64,000 nucleotides of DNA from Streptomyces sp. VRA16 Mangrove soil (GTDB taxonomy: Bacteria > Actinomycetota > Actinomycetes > Streptomycetales > Streptomycetaceae): assembly GCF_017377775.1 (NCBI RefSeq), contig NZ_JAFVLN010000001.1, positions 620,001 to 684,000 of the forward strand. The letters are read 5' to 3'. How positions within the stretch are numbered: position 1 is the stretch's first letter; each line of letters opens with the position of its first letter. The notes below the pieces were generated by a model. It made no database searches and was not told where the DNA came from. It saw only the letters and a list, made by a program, of their open reading frames with translations. This document shows positions 9,413-18,262 of the stretch, in pieces. The position numbers were made by a program, and so were the translations under genes.

Positions 9413-11605
9413 GTGCCCCTGTCCGACCCGGTCCATCTGCGCGCCGCCGGCGTCAGCCTCGTACTGGCCGCGGCGGAGGGCGCGCTGCCGTCCGTCGTCC
9501 ACTGGGGCGCCGACCTGGGCGACACCGGCCCGGCGGAGCTCTCGGACCTGTGCCGCGCGGTCGAATCGGCCCCCGTACCGAACGACTTCGACCGGACGGT
9601 CATCCCGTCCCTCGCCCGTGAGCACGCCGCGGGCTGGCGCGGCCGCCCCGGCCTGACCGGGCACCGCGACGGCACCGCCTGGTCGCCCTGGTTCCGGCTC
9701 ACCGCGCTCGACGTCGACGACCGAGGGGCCGGACGCGGCGGCACGATCCTGGCCACCGGCGAGGACACGGCGGCCGGACTCGCCCTGCGGCTCGAACTGG
9801 AGCTGACGGCGGAGGGACTGCTGCGCCAGCGCGCCACACTCACTGCCACTGCCACTGCCACTGCCACTGCCACTGCTACTGCCACCGCCGAACAGCCGGG
9901 TGACGGGGCCCCGTTCGTGATCGACGCGCTCACCGCGACCGTGCCCGTGCCGCCCGTGGCGACCGAACTCCTCGACCTGGCCGGGCGCTGGGGCCGCGAA
10001 CGGGCCCCGCAGCGCCTGCCGTTCGTGGTCGGCGCGCACAGCCGCGAGAACCGCCGCGGGCGCACCGGCCCCGACGCCCCACTGATCCTCGCCGCGGGCA
10101 CGCCCGGCTTCGGCTTCCGGCACGGTGAGGTCTGGGCGCTGCACGTCGCGTGGAGCGGCAACCACCGCGCGTACGCCGAACGTCTGTCGACCGGCGCCGC
10201 GGTCCTCGGCGGCGGCGAACTGCTGCTGCCGGGCGAGGTGCGGCTCGCGCCGGGGGAGACGTACACGACGCCCTGGGTGTACGCGGCGTACAGCGACGAG
10301 GGCCTCGACGCGATCGCCGCCCGCTTCCACACCCACCTGCGCGGGCGCCGGCCGCAACTGCCGCCCCGACCCGTCGTGCTGAACACCTGGGAAGCCGTCT
10401 ACTTCGACCAGGACCTCGACCGGCTCACCGAACTGGCCCGGCTCGGCGCCGAGGCCGGCGTGGAGCGGTTCGTGCTCGACGACGGCTGGTTCAGGCACCG
10501 CAGGCATGACCGCGCGGGCCTCGGCGACTGGTACGTCGACGAGCACGTCTGGCCCAAGGGGCTCGGCCCGCTGATCTCCACCGTCCACGACCTCGGCATG
10601 GAGTTCGGGCTCTGGGTCGAGCCGGAGATGGTCAACCCCGACTCCGACCTGGCCCGCGCCCACCCCGACTGGCTGCTCGCCACCGGAGGGCGGCAGCCGC
10701 TCCCCTCGCGCCACCAGCAGGTGCTCGACCTCACGCGGCCCGGCGCGTACGCGTACATCCTGGACCGGCTCGACGCCCTCCTCACCGAGTACGACATCGC
10801 GTACCTGAAGTGGGACCACAACCGCGACCTGCTCGACGCGGGGCACGGGCCGCACGGCACGCCGTCCGTGCACGCGCAGACCCACGCGGTCTACCGCCTC
10901 CTCGACGAACTGCGCTCCCGGCACCCGCGGGTGGAGATCGAGTCCTGCTCCTCCGGCGGTCTCCGCGTCGACCTGGGCATCCTCGAACGCACGGACCGGG
11001 TCTGGGCCAGCGACTGCATCGACCCGCTGGAACGGCAGCAGATCCAGCGCTGGACCGCCCAGTTGCTGCCGCCCGAACTGGTCGGCGCACACGTCGGTGC
11101 GCCCCGGTCGCACACCACGGGCCGTACCCACGACCTGTCCTTCCGGGCCGGAACCGCCCTGTTCGGGTCGTTCGGCATCGAGTGGAACCTCACCACCGCC
11201 ACCCCTGACGAGCGCGCCGAGCTCGCCCGCTGGGTCGCCCTGTACAAGGAGCTGCGGCCCCTGCTGCACGGCGGCACCACCGTCCGCGACGACGCGTACG
11301 ATCCCGCGCTCGCCGTCCACGGTGTCGTCGCGCCCGACCGCCGCGACGCCCTGTACGCCCTGGTCCAGCTGGACGCGCCACTGACGTCGGTGCCCGGGAC
11401 GGTCCGGCTGCCCGGCCTGGACCCGGACGTGACGTACCGGGTGAGTGTGCAGGCGCCCGGCGACGCCCCGGCTCTGCGGGGGCAGCCGACCCCGTGGACC
11501 ACCGACGGACTCGTCCTCGGCGGCGCCACCCTGGCCCGGGTGGGCGTGCGCGCGCCGGCGCTCAACCCCGAGCAGCTGCTCCTGGTCCGGGCGCAGGCCC
11601 TCTGA
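9413..11605 (+). CDS. Alpha-galactosidase, glycoside hydrolase family 36
   Basis: The 730-residue protein has the three-part GH36 layout: N-terminal beta-sandwich, (beta/alpha)8 barrel and C-terminal beta domain. It hydrolyses terminal alpha-galactosides such as melibiose or raffinose. The retaining nucleophile is D468 in LKWDHNRD and the acid/base is D534 in WASDCIDPLER; LDDGWF and WVEPEMVNPDSD are also typical. No signal peptide is seen, so it acts in the cytoplasm. GTG 9413 follows CGGAG. A run of eight Thr-Ala pairs (residues 144-159) sits in the N-terminal domain. It is divergent from the ROK regulator, its probable controller. Confidence 0.93.
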   Translation: MPLSDPVHLRAAGVSLVLAAAEGALPSVVHWGADLGDTGPAELSDLCRAVESAPVPNDFDRTVIPSLAREHAAGWRGRPGLTGHRDGTAWSPWFRLTALDVDDRGAGRGGTILATGEDTAAGLALRLELELTAEGLLRQRATLTATATATATATATATAEQPGDGAPFVIDALTATVPVPPVATELLDLAGRWGRERAPQRLPFVVGAHSRENRRGRTGPDAPLILAAGTPGFGFRHGEVWALHVAWSGNHRAYAERLSTGAAVLGGGELLLPGEVRLAPGETYTTPWVYAAYSDEGLDAIAARFHTHLRGRRPQLPPRPVVLNTWEAVYFDQDLDRLTELARLGAEAGVERFVLDDGWFRHRRHDRAGLGDWYVDEHVWPKGLGPLISTVHDLGMEFGLWVEPEMVNPDSDLARAHPDWLLATGGRQPLPSRHQQVLDLTRPGAYAYILDRLDALLTEYDIAYLKWDHNRDLLDAGHGPHGTPSVHAQTHAVYRLLDELRSRHPRVEIESCSSGGLRVDLGILERTDRVWASDCIDPLERQQIQRWTAQLLPPELVGAHVGAPRSHTTGRTHDLSFRAGTALFGSFGIEWNLTTATPDERAELARWVALYKELRPLLHGGTTVRDDAYDPALAVHGVVAPDRRDALYALVQLDAPLTSVPGTVRLPGLDPDVTYRVSVQAPGDAPALRGQPTPWTTDGLVLGGATLARVGVRAPALNPEQLLLVRAQAL
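9842..9889 (+). repeat. In-frame hexanucleotide repeat (ACTGCC)8 encoding (Thr-Ala)8
   Basis: Eight tandem hexamers (five perfect ACTGCC, then ACTGCT, ACTGCC, ACCGCC) lie inside the alpha-galactosidase gene in codon register. Copy-number change would lengthen or shorten the Thr-Ala tract without shifting frame. Neighbouring codons are not repetitive. Confidence 0.9.
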
Positions 11606-11624
11606 TCCGCGTACGGGTCAGAGG
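11599..11624. terminator. Hairpin between alpha-galactosidase and DUF4097 gene
   Basis: A 10-bp stem (11599-11608 with 11615-11624, one T-G pair) with a six-base loop covers the stop of the alpha-galactosidase gene and lies just past the stop of the opposing DUF4097 gene. It probably ends transcription from both sides. Confidence 0.55.
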
Positions 11625-12289
11625 CTGCGGGCGGTGATGTCGCCGTAGGAGGTCGTCGCGTGCACGGCCAGGCCCGCGCCCTCGCCCTCGGCGTTGTGCA
11701 GTGCGTTGTGGACCCGGCCGTAGGACGTGCCGGCGTCGAGGGTCGCGCAGACCCCGTGGGCCGCGCCGACGTGGATGTCGCCGTGCTCGGTGCGCAGGGT
11801 CAGGGTCCCGCGCACGGCCTCGGTCACCGTGAGGTCACCCTTGCGCGTGCTGATCTCGCTGTCGCCGTCGAGGCGGCCGATCCGTACGTCGCCGCCCTGC
11901 AGTCCGATGCGGACGCCCGCGGCCTCGTCGAGCTTGACCTCGCTCTGGGCACTCTCGAAGACGACGTCGCCGAGCCGTCCCACGCCCCGCAGATCCGTGG
12001 CGGCCGCCTTCGCCTCGACCCGGGAGCCGACGGGCAGTCGGACGGTCACCTCCACGGCGCCGGAAGGGCCGATGAGGGCGTGCCGGGGTGCTGCCGTCGC
12101 GATGCGCAGGACGCCGTCGCGGAACTCGACCGTGGCCTGCTCGGCGGCCTTCGCGTCGCGGCTCTTGGCGGGGTGGGCGGGAAGCACCTCGACGACGGCG
12201 TCGGTGCGGTGGGCGGCGATCAGCTGGATGCGCCCCGCGGGAATGTCGAGAACAGCGGTGATCGGGGCCGGGGCGTCGAACTTCTGCAT
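11618..12289 (-). CDS. DUF4097 family beta-strand repeat protein
   Basis: This 223-residue protein lacks a signal peptide and membrane helix. It consists of repeating short strands with turns such as GRLGDV, GDSEIST, KGDLTV and HGDIHV, typical of DUF4097 right-handed beta-helix proteins. The function of the family is unknown; it is often linked to membrane stress and sigma or anti-sigma genes, and here a sigma-factor gene is divergently adjacent. The ATG at 12289 follows AAGGAGTGG with seven-base spacing. Confidence 0.8.
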   Translation of the reverse strand: MQKFDAPAPITAVLDIPAGRIQLIAAHRTDAVVEVLPAHPAKSRDAKAAEQATVEFRDGVLRIATAAPRHALIGPSGAVEVTVRLPVGSRVEAKAAATDLRGVGRLGDVVFESAQSEVKLDEAAGVRIGLQGGDVRIGRLDGDSEISTRKGDLTVTEAVRGTLTLRTEHGDIHVGAAHGVCATLDAGTSYGRVHNALHNAEGEGAGLAVHATTSYGDITARSL

Positions 12290-12558
12290 CGTCCACTCCT
12301 TGAGTCCTTGTTTCCGTTGATGGAAACGCTACGTTGCGTTCATTGATGCTGCAACGGTGAGATTGCAGATGAATGACCTAGGTGCAGGTAGTGCGCGTGA
12401 TTTCGTTGCAGTGAATTCAAGAGGAATGCAACGATCCGGCTATTAGTCATTGCATTGACCTGTGCGTGAACGCTACGGCCGGAAAGAACCGCCAGGTGCC
12501 AGGCATAGATTGCCGACGCCCGGCGCGTCCTGTGGGGCGTCAAGAAACGGGAGGGCCC
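12290..12558. promoter_or_regulatory. AT-richer divergent promoter region with GTTGCA inverted repeat
   Basis: The 269 bases between the DUF4097 gene and the sigma-factor gene are much richer in A and T than their surroundings. GTTGCA (12405-12410) and TGCAAC (12427-12432) form an inverted repeat with a 16-base spacer, and TGCAA or TTGCA recurs several times nearby. This is likely the promoter/operator zone for both genes. The binding protein is not identified. Confidence 0.4.
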
Positions 12559-13110
12559 ATGGACCCGCAGGACCACGAGAGATTCCGGGAGTTCGTCGAC
12601 TCCCGGTGGGGCGCCCTGCTCCGCGTGGCCAACTTGCTCACCGGCGGTGACCGGCACAAGGCCGAGGACCTCGTGCAGACCGCGCTGATGAAGGTGCTGG
12701 ACCGCTGGCGGCAGGTGGAGGACCCCGAGCGTTACGTGCGCAGGGTGATGTACCGCCACCAGGTCAGCCGCTGGCGACTGCGCAGACCGCACCGCGAACC
12801 GACCTTCGCCGCGCCACCGGAGGGCCTCGGGATCGCCGACGGCACCGGCGCCGCCGATCTGCGGATCGCCGTGGCGCAGGCGCTCGCCCGGCTCACGCCG
12901 CGCCAGCGCACCGTCCTCGTCCTGCGCTACTTCGAGGACCTGTCCGAGACGGAGGTGGCGAGCACCCTCGGCTGCTCGGTCGGCACCGTCCGCAGCACCA
13001 CCCATCGGTCCCTGGCCCGGCTGCGCCGGGTCGCCCCGGAACTGGGCGACCCCGCGCAGCCGGCCGCCACCGTCACGAGCAGCAGCAGCCCGAGGGGGGC
13101 CCACACATGA
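12559..13110 (+). CDS. SigE-family (ECF) RNA polymerase sigma factor
   Basis: The 183-residue protein has sigma region 2 (FREFVDSRWGALLRVAN, then AEDLVQTALMKVLDRW) and region 4 (LTPRQRTVLVLRYFEDL with the helix-turn-helix SETEVASTLGCSVGTVRS). This is the SigE-type ECF pattern common in Streptomyces. ATG 12559 follows GGGAGGG; the in-frame sequence upstream has no sigma homology. Its TGA overlaps the ATG of the next gene (ATGA), so the two are translationally coupled and the membrane protein is its likely partner. Confidence 0.92.
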   Translation: MDPQDHERFREFVDSRWGALLRVANLLTGGDRHKAEDLVQTALMKVLDRWRQVEDPERYVRRVMYRHQVSRWRLRRPHREPTFAAPPEGLGIADGTGAADLRIAVAQALARLTPRQRTVLVLRYFEDLSETEVASTLGCSVGTVRSTTHRSLARLRRVAPELGDPAQPAATVTSSSSPRGAHT

Positions 13111-14462
13111 ACTCCGACCAGCTGGACCGCACGATCCGGGACGTCCTGCACGACTGGACCCCCGACAGCCCGGCCGCTCCCGCGGGCATCGCCGACCGCA
13201 TCGTGCGGCGCAGGCGACGCAGGAACGTCGTCAGGGCGGCGGGCACGGCGCTCGGCGTAGCGGGCATCACCGTCGGCGCGGTCTTCGTCACCGGGGGAGA
13301 CGGGCACAAGGGGACGCAGCCGCCCACGACCCGGATGAGCACCGAGAGCAGGCTCCTGTGGCGGACCACCCTGCCCAGCGCTTCCTGGGACGCGTGCACC
13401 CTCGGCTCCGGCGCCGTCTACTGCCGCGGGGCCGAGTACGACGCGATCGGCGTCGACGCCCGTACCGGCACGGTCGACTGGAAGCGCGCCGCCGCGGATC
13501 CGCACAGCGGGAGCACCCCGTCCGGATCCCTGGCCGGGGTTCGCGACGGGGTCCTGTACACGTACGCCGATCACGACCCCGGGGCGAGCAGGGCGAGAAC
13601 GGATCTCGTCGCCATCGACCTCGCGAGCCGCCAGACGCTCTGGAAGCACGTCATGGCCGACGACAGCCGCGACGCCGAAGCCGCCGTGCGGTTCAACGGC
13701 TGGATCCTCGCCAACACCCCCTCCTTCAAGAGCGTCGCCGCGCTCGACGACAGGACGGGGCGGACGCTGTGGACGTACAAGTGGAAGCAGGCCGACTGCA
13801 CCCCGGCCTCCCTCGGCGGCGCCCCCTACCTGGTCTGCTCACCGGACTCGGACAAGTCGCCGCGACCCAGCTCCGTGATCCGCCTCGACCCGAAGACCGG
13901 CGCGGCCCGGACCGTGGCCACGGTCAAGGGCATGACCACGTTCCTGGGGACGGACGGCGACAGCGTGCTGCTGGGCGGTCTGGCCGGTGGCCAGAGGTTC
14001 TTCAGCGACCCCGGACCCGCCACCTTCACGCGCGTGGACACCGGCAGCGGCAAGGTCACACGACACCGCGTCGACGGGATCCCGTTCGGGAAGGTGGCCG
14101 ACGGCAAGCTGCTGGCCGGTGGTGACGGCACCGCCGTCGCGTACTCGGCCGAGGACGGCCGCCGGCTGTGGTCCCGCGACCTCGGGCTGACCCTGCGCAA
14201 GGAGAAGCGCGACGCCCGGATGAGGGAACTGCCCTCCGCTGCCGCCGTGGACCTCGACCGCAGGGTGGCCTACTACCTCGACCCGTCAGGACACCTGGTG
14301 GGCCTCGACCTGGACAACGGCACGGTGCGCTGGCGCGGCCGGGTCCCGCTGCCCGTGGGGCCCGCCCGAGGAGGCATCGCCCCCGAGTTGATGCTCTCCG
14401 GCCACACGCTCATCGGCCAGACCGGCGGCGCGCTCTTCCGGATCGAGCCCCGACTGCACTGA
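13107..14462 (+). CDS. Membrane-anchored PQQ-like beta-propeller, probable partner of the sigma factor
   Basis: The 451-residue protein has a cytosolic N-terminus of about 42 residues (MNSDQLDRTIRDVLHDW, then an arginine-rich RRRRRRN stop), one membrane helix at about 43-62, and an extracytoplasmic domain with PQQ/quinoprotein-like repeats (LDDRTGRTLWTY, VAYSAEDGRRLWSR, LDLDNGTVRWRG). The layout suggests a sensor or anti-sigma-like protein, though no zinc anti-sigma motif is present. Coupling by ATGA to the sigma gene supports a shared function. The propeller ligand is unknown. Confidence 0.75.
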   Translation: MNSDQLDRTIRDVLHDWTPDSPAAPAGIADRIVRRRRRRNVVRAAGTALGVAGITVGAVFVTGGDGHKGTQPPTTRMSTESRLLWRTTLPSASWDACTLGSGAVYCRGAEYDAIGVDARTGTVDWKRAAADPHSGSTPSGSLAGVRDGVLYTYADHDPGASRARTDLVAIDLASRQTLWKHVMADDSRDAEAAVRFNGWILANTPSFKSVAALDDRTGRTLWTYKWKQADCTPASLGGAPYLVCSPDSDKSPRPSSVIRLDPKTGAARTVATVKGMTTFLGTDGDSVLLGGLAGGQRFFSDPGPATFTRVDTGSGKVTRHRVDGIPFGKVADGKLLAGGDGTAVAYSAEDGRRLWSRDLGLTLRKEKRDARMRELPSAAAVDLDRRVAYYLDPSGHLVGLDLDNGTVRWRGRVPLPVGPARGGIAPELMLSGHTLIGQTGGALFRIEPRLH

Positions 14463-14486
14463 GCGGGAGGGGCCTTTGGGGCGCCG

Positions 14487-14523
14487 GGGCGCCGCGCGAT
14501 CCTCCGGGATCTCCGCGGCGCCC
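14487..14523. terminator. Hairpin after the sigma-factor operon
   Basis: An imperfect inverted repeat (GGGCGCCGCGCGATCC, TCCG loop, then GGATCTCCGCGGCGCCC) follows the stop at 14462. A 17-base part of it recurs in another hairpin at 16415-16449. Confidence 0.6.
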
Positions 14524-14560
14524 TCGCTCCGTTCCGGGGGTTCCGCCCGCGCCGAACCAG

Positions 14561-14573
14561 GTGCGTAATGCAC
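14561..14573. promoter_or_regulatory. Short palindrome upstream of the MarR gene
   Basis: GTGC-GTAAT-GCAC is a 4-bp inverted repeat around five bases, ending three bases before the first possible ATG of the MarR gene. The position would suit self-repression by a MarR dimer, but the repeat is short. Confidence 0.25.
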
Positions 14574-14575
14574 TT

Positions 14576-15067
14576 ATGAATGAGCGGGGCATGGACTCCG
14601 AAGCGGGTTCCGCCGAATCGTTGATGACGGCCGTCGAGCAGACGGTGCGCCACGTACGCCGTGGCACCACGGCCGGTGGGCTGAGCCACGCGGCCTCGTC
14701 CGCACTCGACCGGCTGGGCCGGGGCGGCCCGCTGCGGCTGAGCGAGCTGGCCCGCTCGGAGAACGTCTCGCAGCCCAACATGACCCAGCTGGTGGGCCGG
14801 TTGGAGCGGGCCGGACTGGTCCGGCGCGACGCCGACCCCGAGGACGGCCGCGGCGTGCTGGTCGCCGTGACCGACCTGGGCGTCGAGGTCTACGAGGCGC
14901 GCAGGGCCGAACGGGCCGAGGCGCTGGGCCGGCTCGTCGCGGCGCTCTCCGAGGAGGAACAGCACGCGGTCAGGATCGCGCTGCCCGCACTGGCGCGCGC
15001 CTGCGCTTCATCGGCGGCGGCATCGCCCCGTACGTCGCGGGCAAGCTCGCCGACGCGGCGGGACTGA
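14576..15067 (+). pseudogene. MarR-family regulator with 3' end replaced by deletion junction
   Basis: A MarR winged-helix domain is intact (PLRLSELARSENVSQPNMTQLVGRLE, wing DPEDGRGVLVAVT, C-terminal dimer helix EEEQHAVRIALPALARA). After about residue 140 (base ~14995) the reading frame becomes an unrelated Ser/Arg-rich tail, while another frame at the same place continues as an MFS transporter end. So the 3' end of marR appears to be joined to the late part of an MFS gene. The DNA-binding part may still work. Either ATG 14576 or ATG 14591 (after GAGCGGGG) could be the start. Confidence 0.6.
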
Positions 15068-15702
15068 GCCTTCCCTTTTCCGTGGGCGCCGCGAGCTTCG
15101 TCCTGGCGATCCCCGTCCTCGCCACCGGCCACAAGATGCTGGCCGGGGCCGAGGCGCACCTCGGCGAAGCCGGGCCGGTCACCGCGCGGCTCACGGCGGT
15201 CGGTGACCCCGCGCCCGCGGGCACGGCCCCGGTCGTGGTCGCGGTGGGCTCCCACGGCAGGGCGCAGGCCATCGTGGAAGCGGCGGCCCGGCTCGCGTCC
15301 GCGACCGGGAGCCCCCTGGAGATCGTGCACGTACAGCAGACCGCCGTCGTGGAGGAACAGGCCACCGAAACCGAGACGACCGACCAGGCGCGCGCGGCCG
15401 TCACCGCACACCTGGAACGGGCCGCCGCGCACGGGCTGACGGTGTCCGGCCAGATCCTCTCCAGCGTCGGCGACCACGCGGCGGCCGGCCGAGCCCTGGC
15501 CCACCACGCCGACGAGGTCGGCGCGAGGGCGGTCGCCGTGGGCCGCTCCCCGCGCGGCGCCCTCGCGCAGTTCGCCGACGGCAGCTTCACCAGCGCCCTC
15601 ACGCACGAGGCGTCCTGCGACGTCGTCCTCGTGGAAACCGAAGGCGAGCCGCGCCGACTGACCCGGAACGCATTGAAGGAATTGCGCGGAAGCGCCGTCT
15701 GA
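15001..15702 (+). pseudogene. 3' remnant of an MFS transporter with C-terminal universal stress domain
   Basis: From 15001 the frame reads LRFIGGGIAPYVAGKLAD, then SLPFSVGAASFVLAIPVLATG. This is the last two helices of an MFS drug exporter. From about 15229 a UspA-like domain follows (PVVVAVGSHGRAQAIVEAA, SPLEIVHVQQ, RAVAVGRSPRGALAQF). MFS proteins with a C-terminal Usp domain occur in Streptomyces beside MarR genes. The first 10 or so helices are missing and no start lies in frame upstream. GTG 15082 could start a product with one helix plus the Usp domain. Confidence 0.7.
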
Positions 15703-15708
15703 CCCGCG

Positions 15709-16062
15709 CTAAGGAAGATGCACCGCCAAATGGAAGCCACGGTCCTGGAAAGGAAGCCCACCGCTCCCAAATGTGAGCACGACGACCGCGTTCGGCGCAT
15801 TCTCCGCAGGGCTCACGACGATCTCGCCAGGGGGCATGAAGGCTACCGTGTTCGCCGATCCCAATGTGGCGACATAAGCGCCTTGGGAAACGTCGTGATG
15901 GAAGAAGACGATGTACTGACCTGGGCCGAAGCGGGACACGGACATGACGCCGACGCCGCGTACGAGGACCGCGTCCCAGACGGCGGTGAGCGTGGTGGTC
16001 CTGGGCGCGGTGGACGCCGAAACATTCGGCGCGACCTGAGGCGAAATGGTCACCTTACTCAC
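15709..16062 (-). CDS. Small conserved beta-rich hypothetical protein
   Basis: The protein has 117 residues and its codon use is less GC-extreme than that of its neighbours. It reads as a beta-sandwich: VWDAVLVRGVGVMSVSRFGPGQYIVFF, YVATLG, NAVVVLTFGSGG, FHLAVHL. The pattern (a GxYxVxF strand, YVATLG, then VxVxTF and FHLxV near the end) recurs in a widespread actinobacterial family of unknown function, sometimes secreted; no signal is seen here. It stands alone. Confidence 0.6.
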   Translation of the reverse strand: MSKVTISPQVAPNVSASTAPRTTTLTAVWDAVLVRGVGVMSVSRFGPGQYIVFFHHDVSQGAYVATLGSANTVAFMPPGEIVVSPAENAPNAVVVLTFGSGGLPFQDRGFHLAVHLP

Positions 16063-16483
16063 CTTTCTCGGAGGCTCTTCAGAGCAGAGTTCACCTGAAT
16101 TTCGAACCGGTCAACGATGTGATTGAGCCTTCCTCGGCGAGGGGACGGATCGCCGCGAGGTGATTCTTTTTCGTGCGCGGCCATACCTGTCACGACCTGT
16201 CACGGACTTGCGGCCCCACGCAGGGGGCGCCCCCGGTCCGGTGGCGGCGGAGGGTGCGGCGGGTGGTGACGCCCTCCAGGGCGGCCGGTTCCCCCCGATG
16301 GTCCGTTGGCCCGGACCCGGCCGTCGGGCGGCAGCGATTCCTGTGCCATTGGCCCAGGACTTTCGGCCTCTGTTGAACCATCAGCCGCCTCAATGCTGAG
16401 ATGTGCGAGTCGATGGCGCTGCGGATCCCCCGGGGATCTCCGCGGCGCCTTTCTCATGTCTGCGTGTGGAAGGGCGGGGCAAC
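16063..16483. other. Intergenic region with a direct repeat and a hairpin
   Basis: No convincing gene lies in these 421 bases. The first 150 bases are AT-richer and probably hold the promoter of the small beta-rich protein. CTGTCACG occurs twice at about 16187-16205. A 16-bp-arm imperfect hairpin at 16415-16449 (GGCGCTGCGGATCCCC against GGGGATCTCCGCGGCGCC) lies upstream of the FUSC gene and shares 17 bases with the terminator-like hairpin at 14487-14523. Confidence 0.4.
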
Positions 16484-17983
16484 TTGCTGAAGAGGGCGTT
16501 CGTGGCGCCGGATCCGGGGCGGGTACGGCTGCGGTTCGCGAGTCGTGCGGTGCTGGGGATCGGGCTGGCCGTGGTGCTGTGCGGAGCCGTCGGGCATTCG
16601 CTGGTGGCGGCGATCACCGGTGGTCTGGCCGCGCTGCTCGCCCTGTTCACGGTGACCGACACGACGGTGCGCGGGCAGGCGGTCACGACCGCGCTGCTGC
16701 CCGTCGTCGGCCTGCCGGTGCTCGCGCTCGCGGCCGTGCTGCACGGGGCGCCGCTCGCCCGTGACCTGGCGTTCCTCGCGGTCGTGGGAGCAGGCGTGTA
16801 CGCGCGCCGGTGGGGGCCGCGCGGGCACTCGCTGGGCGTGTTCGCGTTCATGATGTTCTTCGCCAGCCAGTTCCTGCACACCGTCCCCGGCCAGTTGCCC
16901 GAGTTGTACGAGGCCGTGCTCCTGTCGCTCGGCGCCGCCGCGTTCGTGCGGTTCGGGGTGTGGTGCTACGAGCGGCGGCTACCGGGGCCGGTGGCCGTGG
17001 CGGCGCCGGCCGGCGGCAAGGGGCTCGCGCGGATCACGACCCGGCAGGCCGTGCAGGCGACGGTGGGCGCGGCGTTCGCGCTCGCCGCCGGGCAGGTGCT
17101 GTCCGATCAGCGGTGGTACTGGGCCGTCGGCGCGACCTGGTGGGTGTTCGTCGCGACGACCTCGCGCGGCGAGACCGTGGTGCGCGGCTTCCGCCGGTTC
17201 CTGGGCACCGTGCTCGGCATCGTGCTGGGCTTCGCCGTCGCCATGCCGCTGCACCACGATCCGGTCGCCGCCGCGGTCGTCGTCGCCGTCAGCGTCTTCG
17301 GCATCTTCTACACGGCCCACGTCTCCTACACCTGGATGATGCTGGCCGTGACCGTGATGGCGAGCATGCTCTACGGGCTGCTCGGCGTGCTCGACCCCGC
17401 GCTGCTCGCGCTGCGCGTCACCGAGACGGCGGCCGGCGCCCTGGGCGCGGTCCTCGCCGTGCTGCTGGTGCTGCCCGTGAGCACGCACTCCGTCACCGAC
17501 GCCTGGGTCGAGCGGGCGCTGCGCTGTGTGCACGCCTGCACCGCGGAGGCCGCCGCCCGGCTCGCCGGCGGGGACGCCGACCCGGCGCCGCGCGTCGCCG
17601 AACTGGAGGCCATCCTCGGCCGCGTACGGCTGTCGCTGAACCCGCTGGTGCACCCGCTCAGCCCGATGCGGTCCCGCAAGGCGCGGGCCCGGAAGGTGCT
17701 CGCCCTGCTCGACGAGTGCGCGCGCGAGGTGCGCGGGCTCGCCTCCGTCGCCGCCGACCCGGAGGCCTCGCACGACGCCCGGCTCGCCGCCGCGTGCTGG
17801 CGCGTGGAGAGCGCGGTCGAGGCGCTCACCGCCCCCGCCCCGTACGCGCGTGCCGTCGTGGCGGCGCCGCAGGAGGCCGAGGCCGAGCAGCCCGTCCTCG
17901 CCCACCTGCACGCCCTGGAACGCGCGCTGGTCGAACTCGCCGTACCGCTGCGCGGAGCCCGGCGCGCAAGCCTGGGCGCGTAG
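16484..17983 (+). CDS. FUSC-family integral membrane protein
   Basis: About 499 residues with two sets of membrane helices: an N-terminal block (AVLGIGLAVVLCG, AITGGLAALLALFTV, then three more) and a second block after residue 185 (GAAFALAAGQ, YWAVGATWWVFVATTS, GTVLGIVLGFAVAMPL, AAVVVAVSVFGIFY, AGALGAVLAVLLVLP), then a soluble helical tail. TSRGETVVRGFRRFLGTVLG is the characteristic fusaric-acid-resistance/aromatic-acid-exporter motif. The family exports aromatic acids. TTG 16484 follows AGGGCGGGG; GTG 16466 and GTG 16502 are alternatives. Confidence 0.8.
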   Translation: MLKRAFVAPDPGRVRLRFASRAVLGIGLAVVLCGAVGHSLVAAITGGLAALLALFTVTDTTVRGQAVTTALLPVVGLPVLALAAVLHGAPLARDLAFLAVVGAGVYARRWGPRGHSLGVFAFMMFFASQFLHTVPGQLPELYEAVLLSLGAAAFVRFGVWCYERRLPGPVAVAAPAGGKGLARITTRQAVQATVGAAFALAAGQVLSDQRWYWAVGATWWVFVATTSRGETVVRGFRRFLGTVLGIVLGFAVAMPLHHDPVAAAVVVAVSVFGIFYTAHVSYTWMMLAVTVMASMLYGLLGVLDPALLALRVTETAAGALGAVLAVLLVLPVSTHSVTDAWVERALRCVHACTAEAAARLAGGDADPAPRVAELEAILGRVRLSLNPLVHPLSPMRSRKARARKVLALLDECAREVRGLASVAADPEASHDARLAAACWRVESAVEALTAPAPYARAVVAAPQEAEAEQPVLAHLHALERALVELAVPLRGARRASLGA

Positions 17984-18262
17984 AACGGAACGCGCGCCCC
18001 TGCGCAGTTCGTCACGCTCCCCGGAGGCCCGTGATCGCCCACCTGCCGGGGCCGACGTGTGGTTGTCTCGCATCGGCGTGGACAGACCGGTCCCGAGTGA
18101 GCATGTTCCCGGGGCACATACAGGGTGGATCAGTCCGCCCTCGGGGTACATCCCGCGCCGTTGGACGCCCGGGGCCCGGGCCGCCGAACCGGCCGGGTCC
18201 CGCCGCCCGGCCGCGCGGGAGCGAGCCGGGCGCCGCCGCCACCGAGCCGCTGGGAGTGCGCC

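Noticed and set aside
16187..16205. CTGTCACG direct repeat as a regulatory site
   Set aside because: Only two short copies with no neighbouring regulator; may be chance.
18125..18262. N-terminal extension of the NO synthase
   Set aside because: The extra residues are a proline/arginine-rich shadow; the ATG at 18263 has a ribosome site and fits the family.
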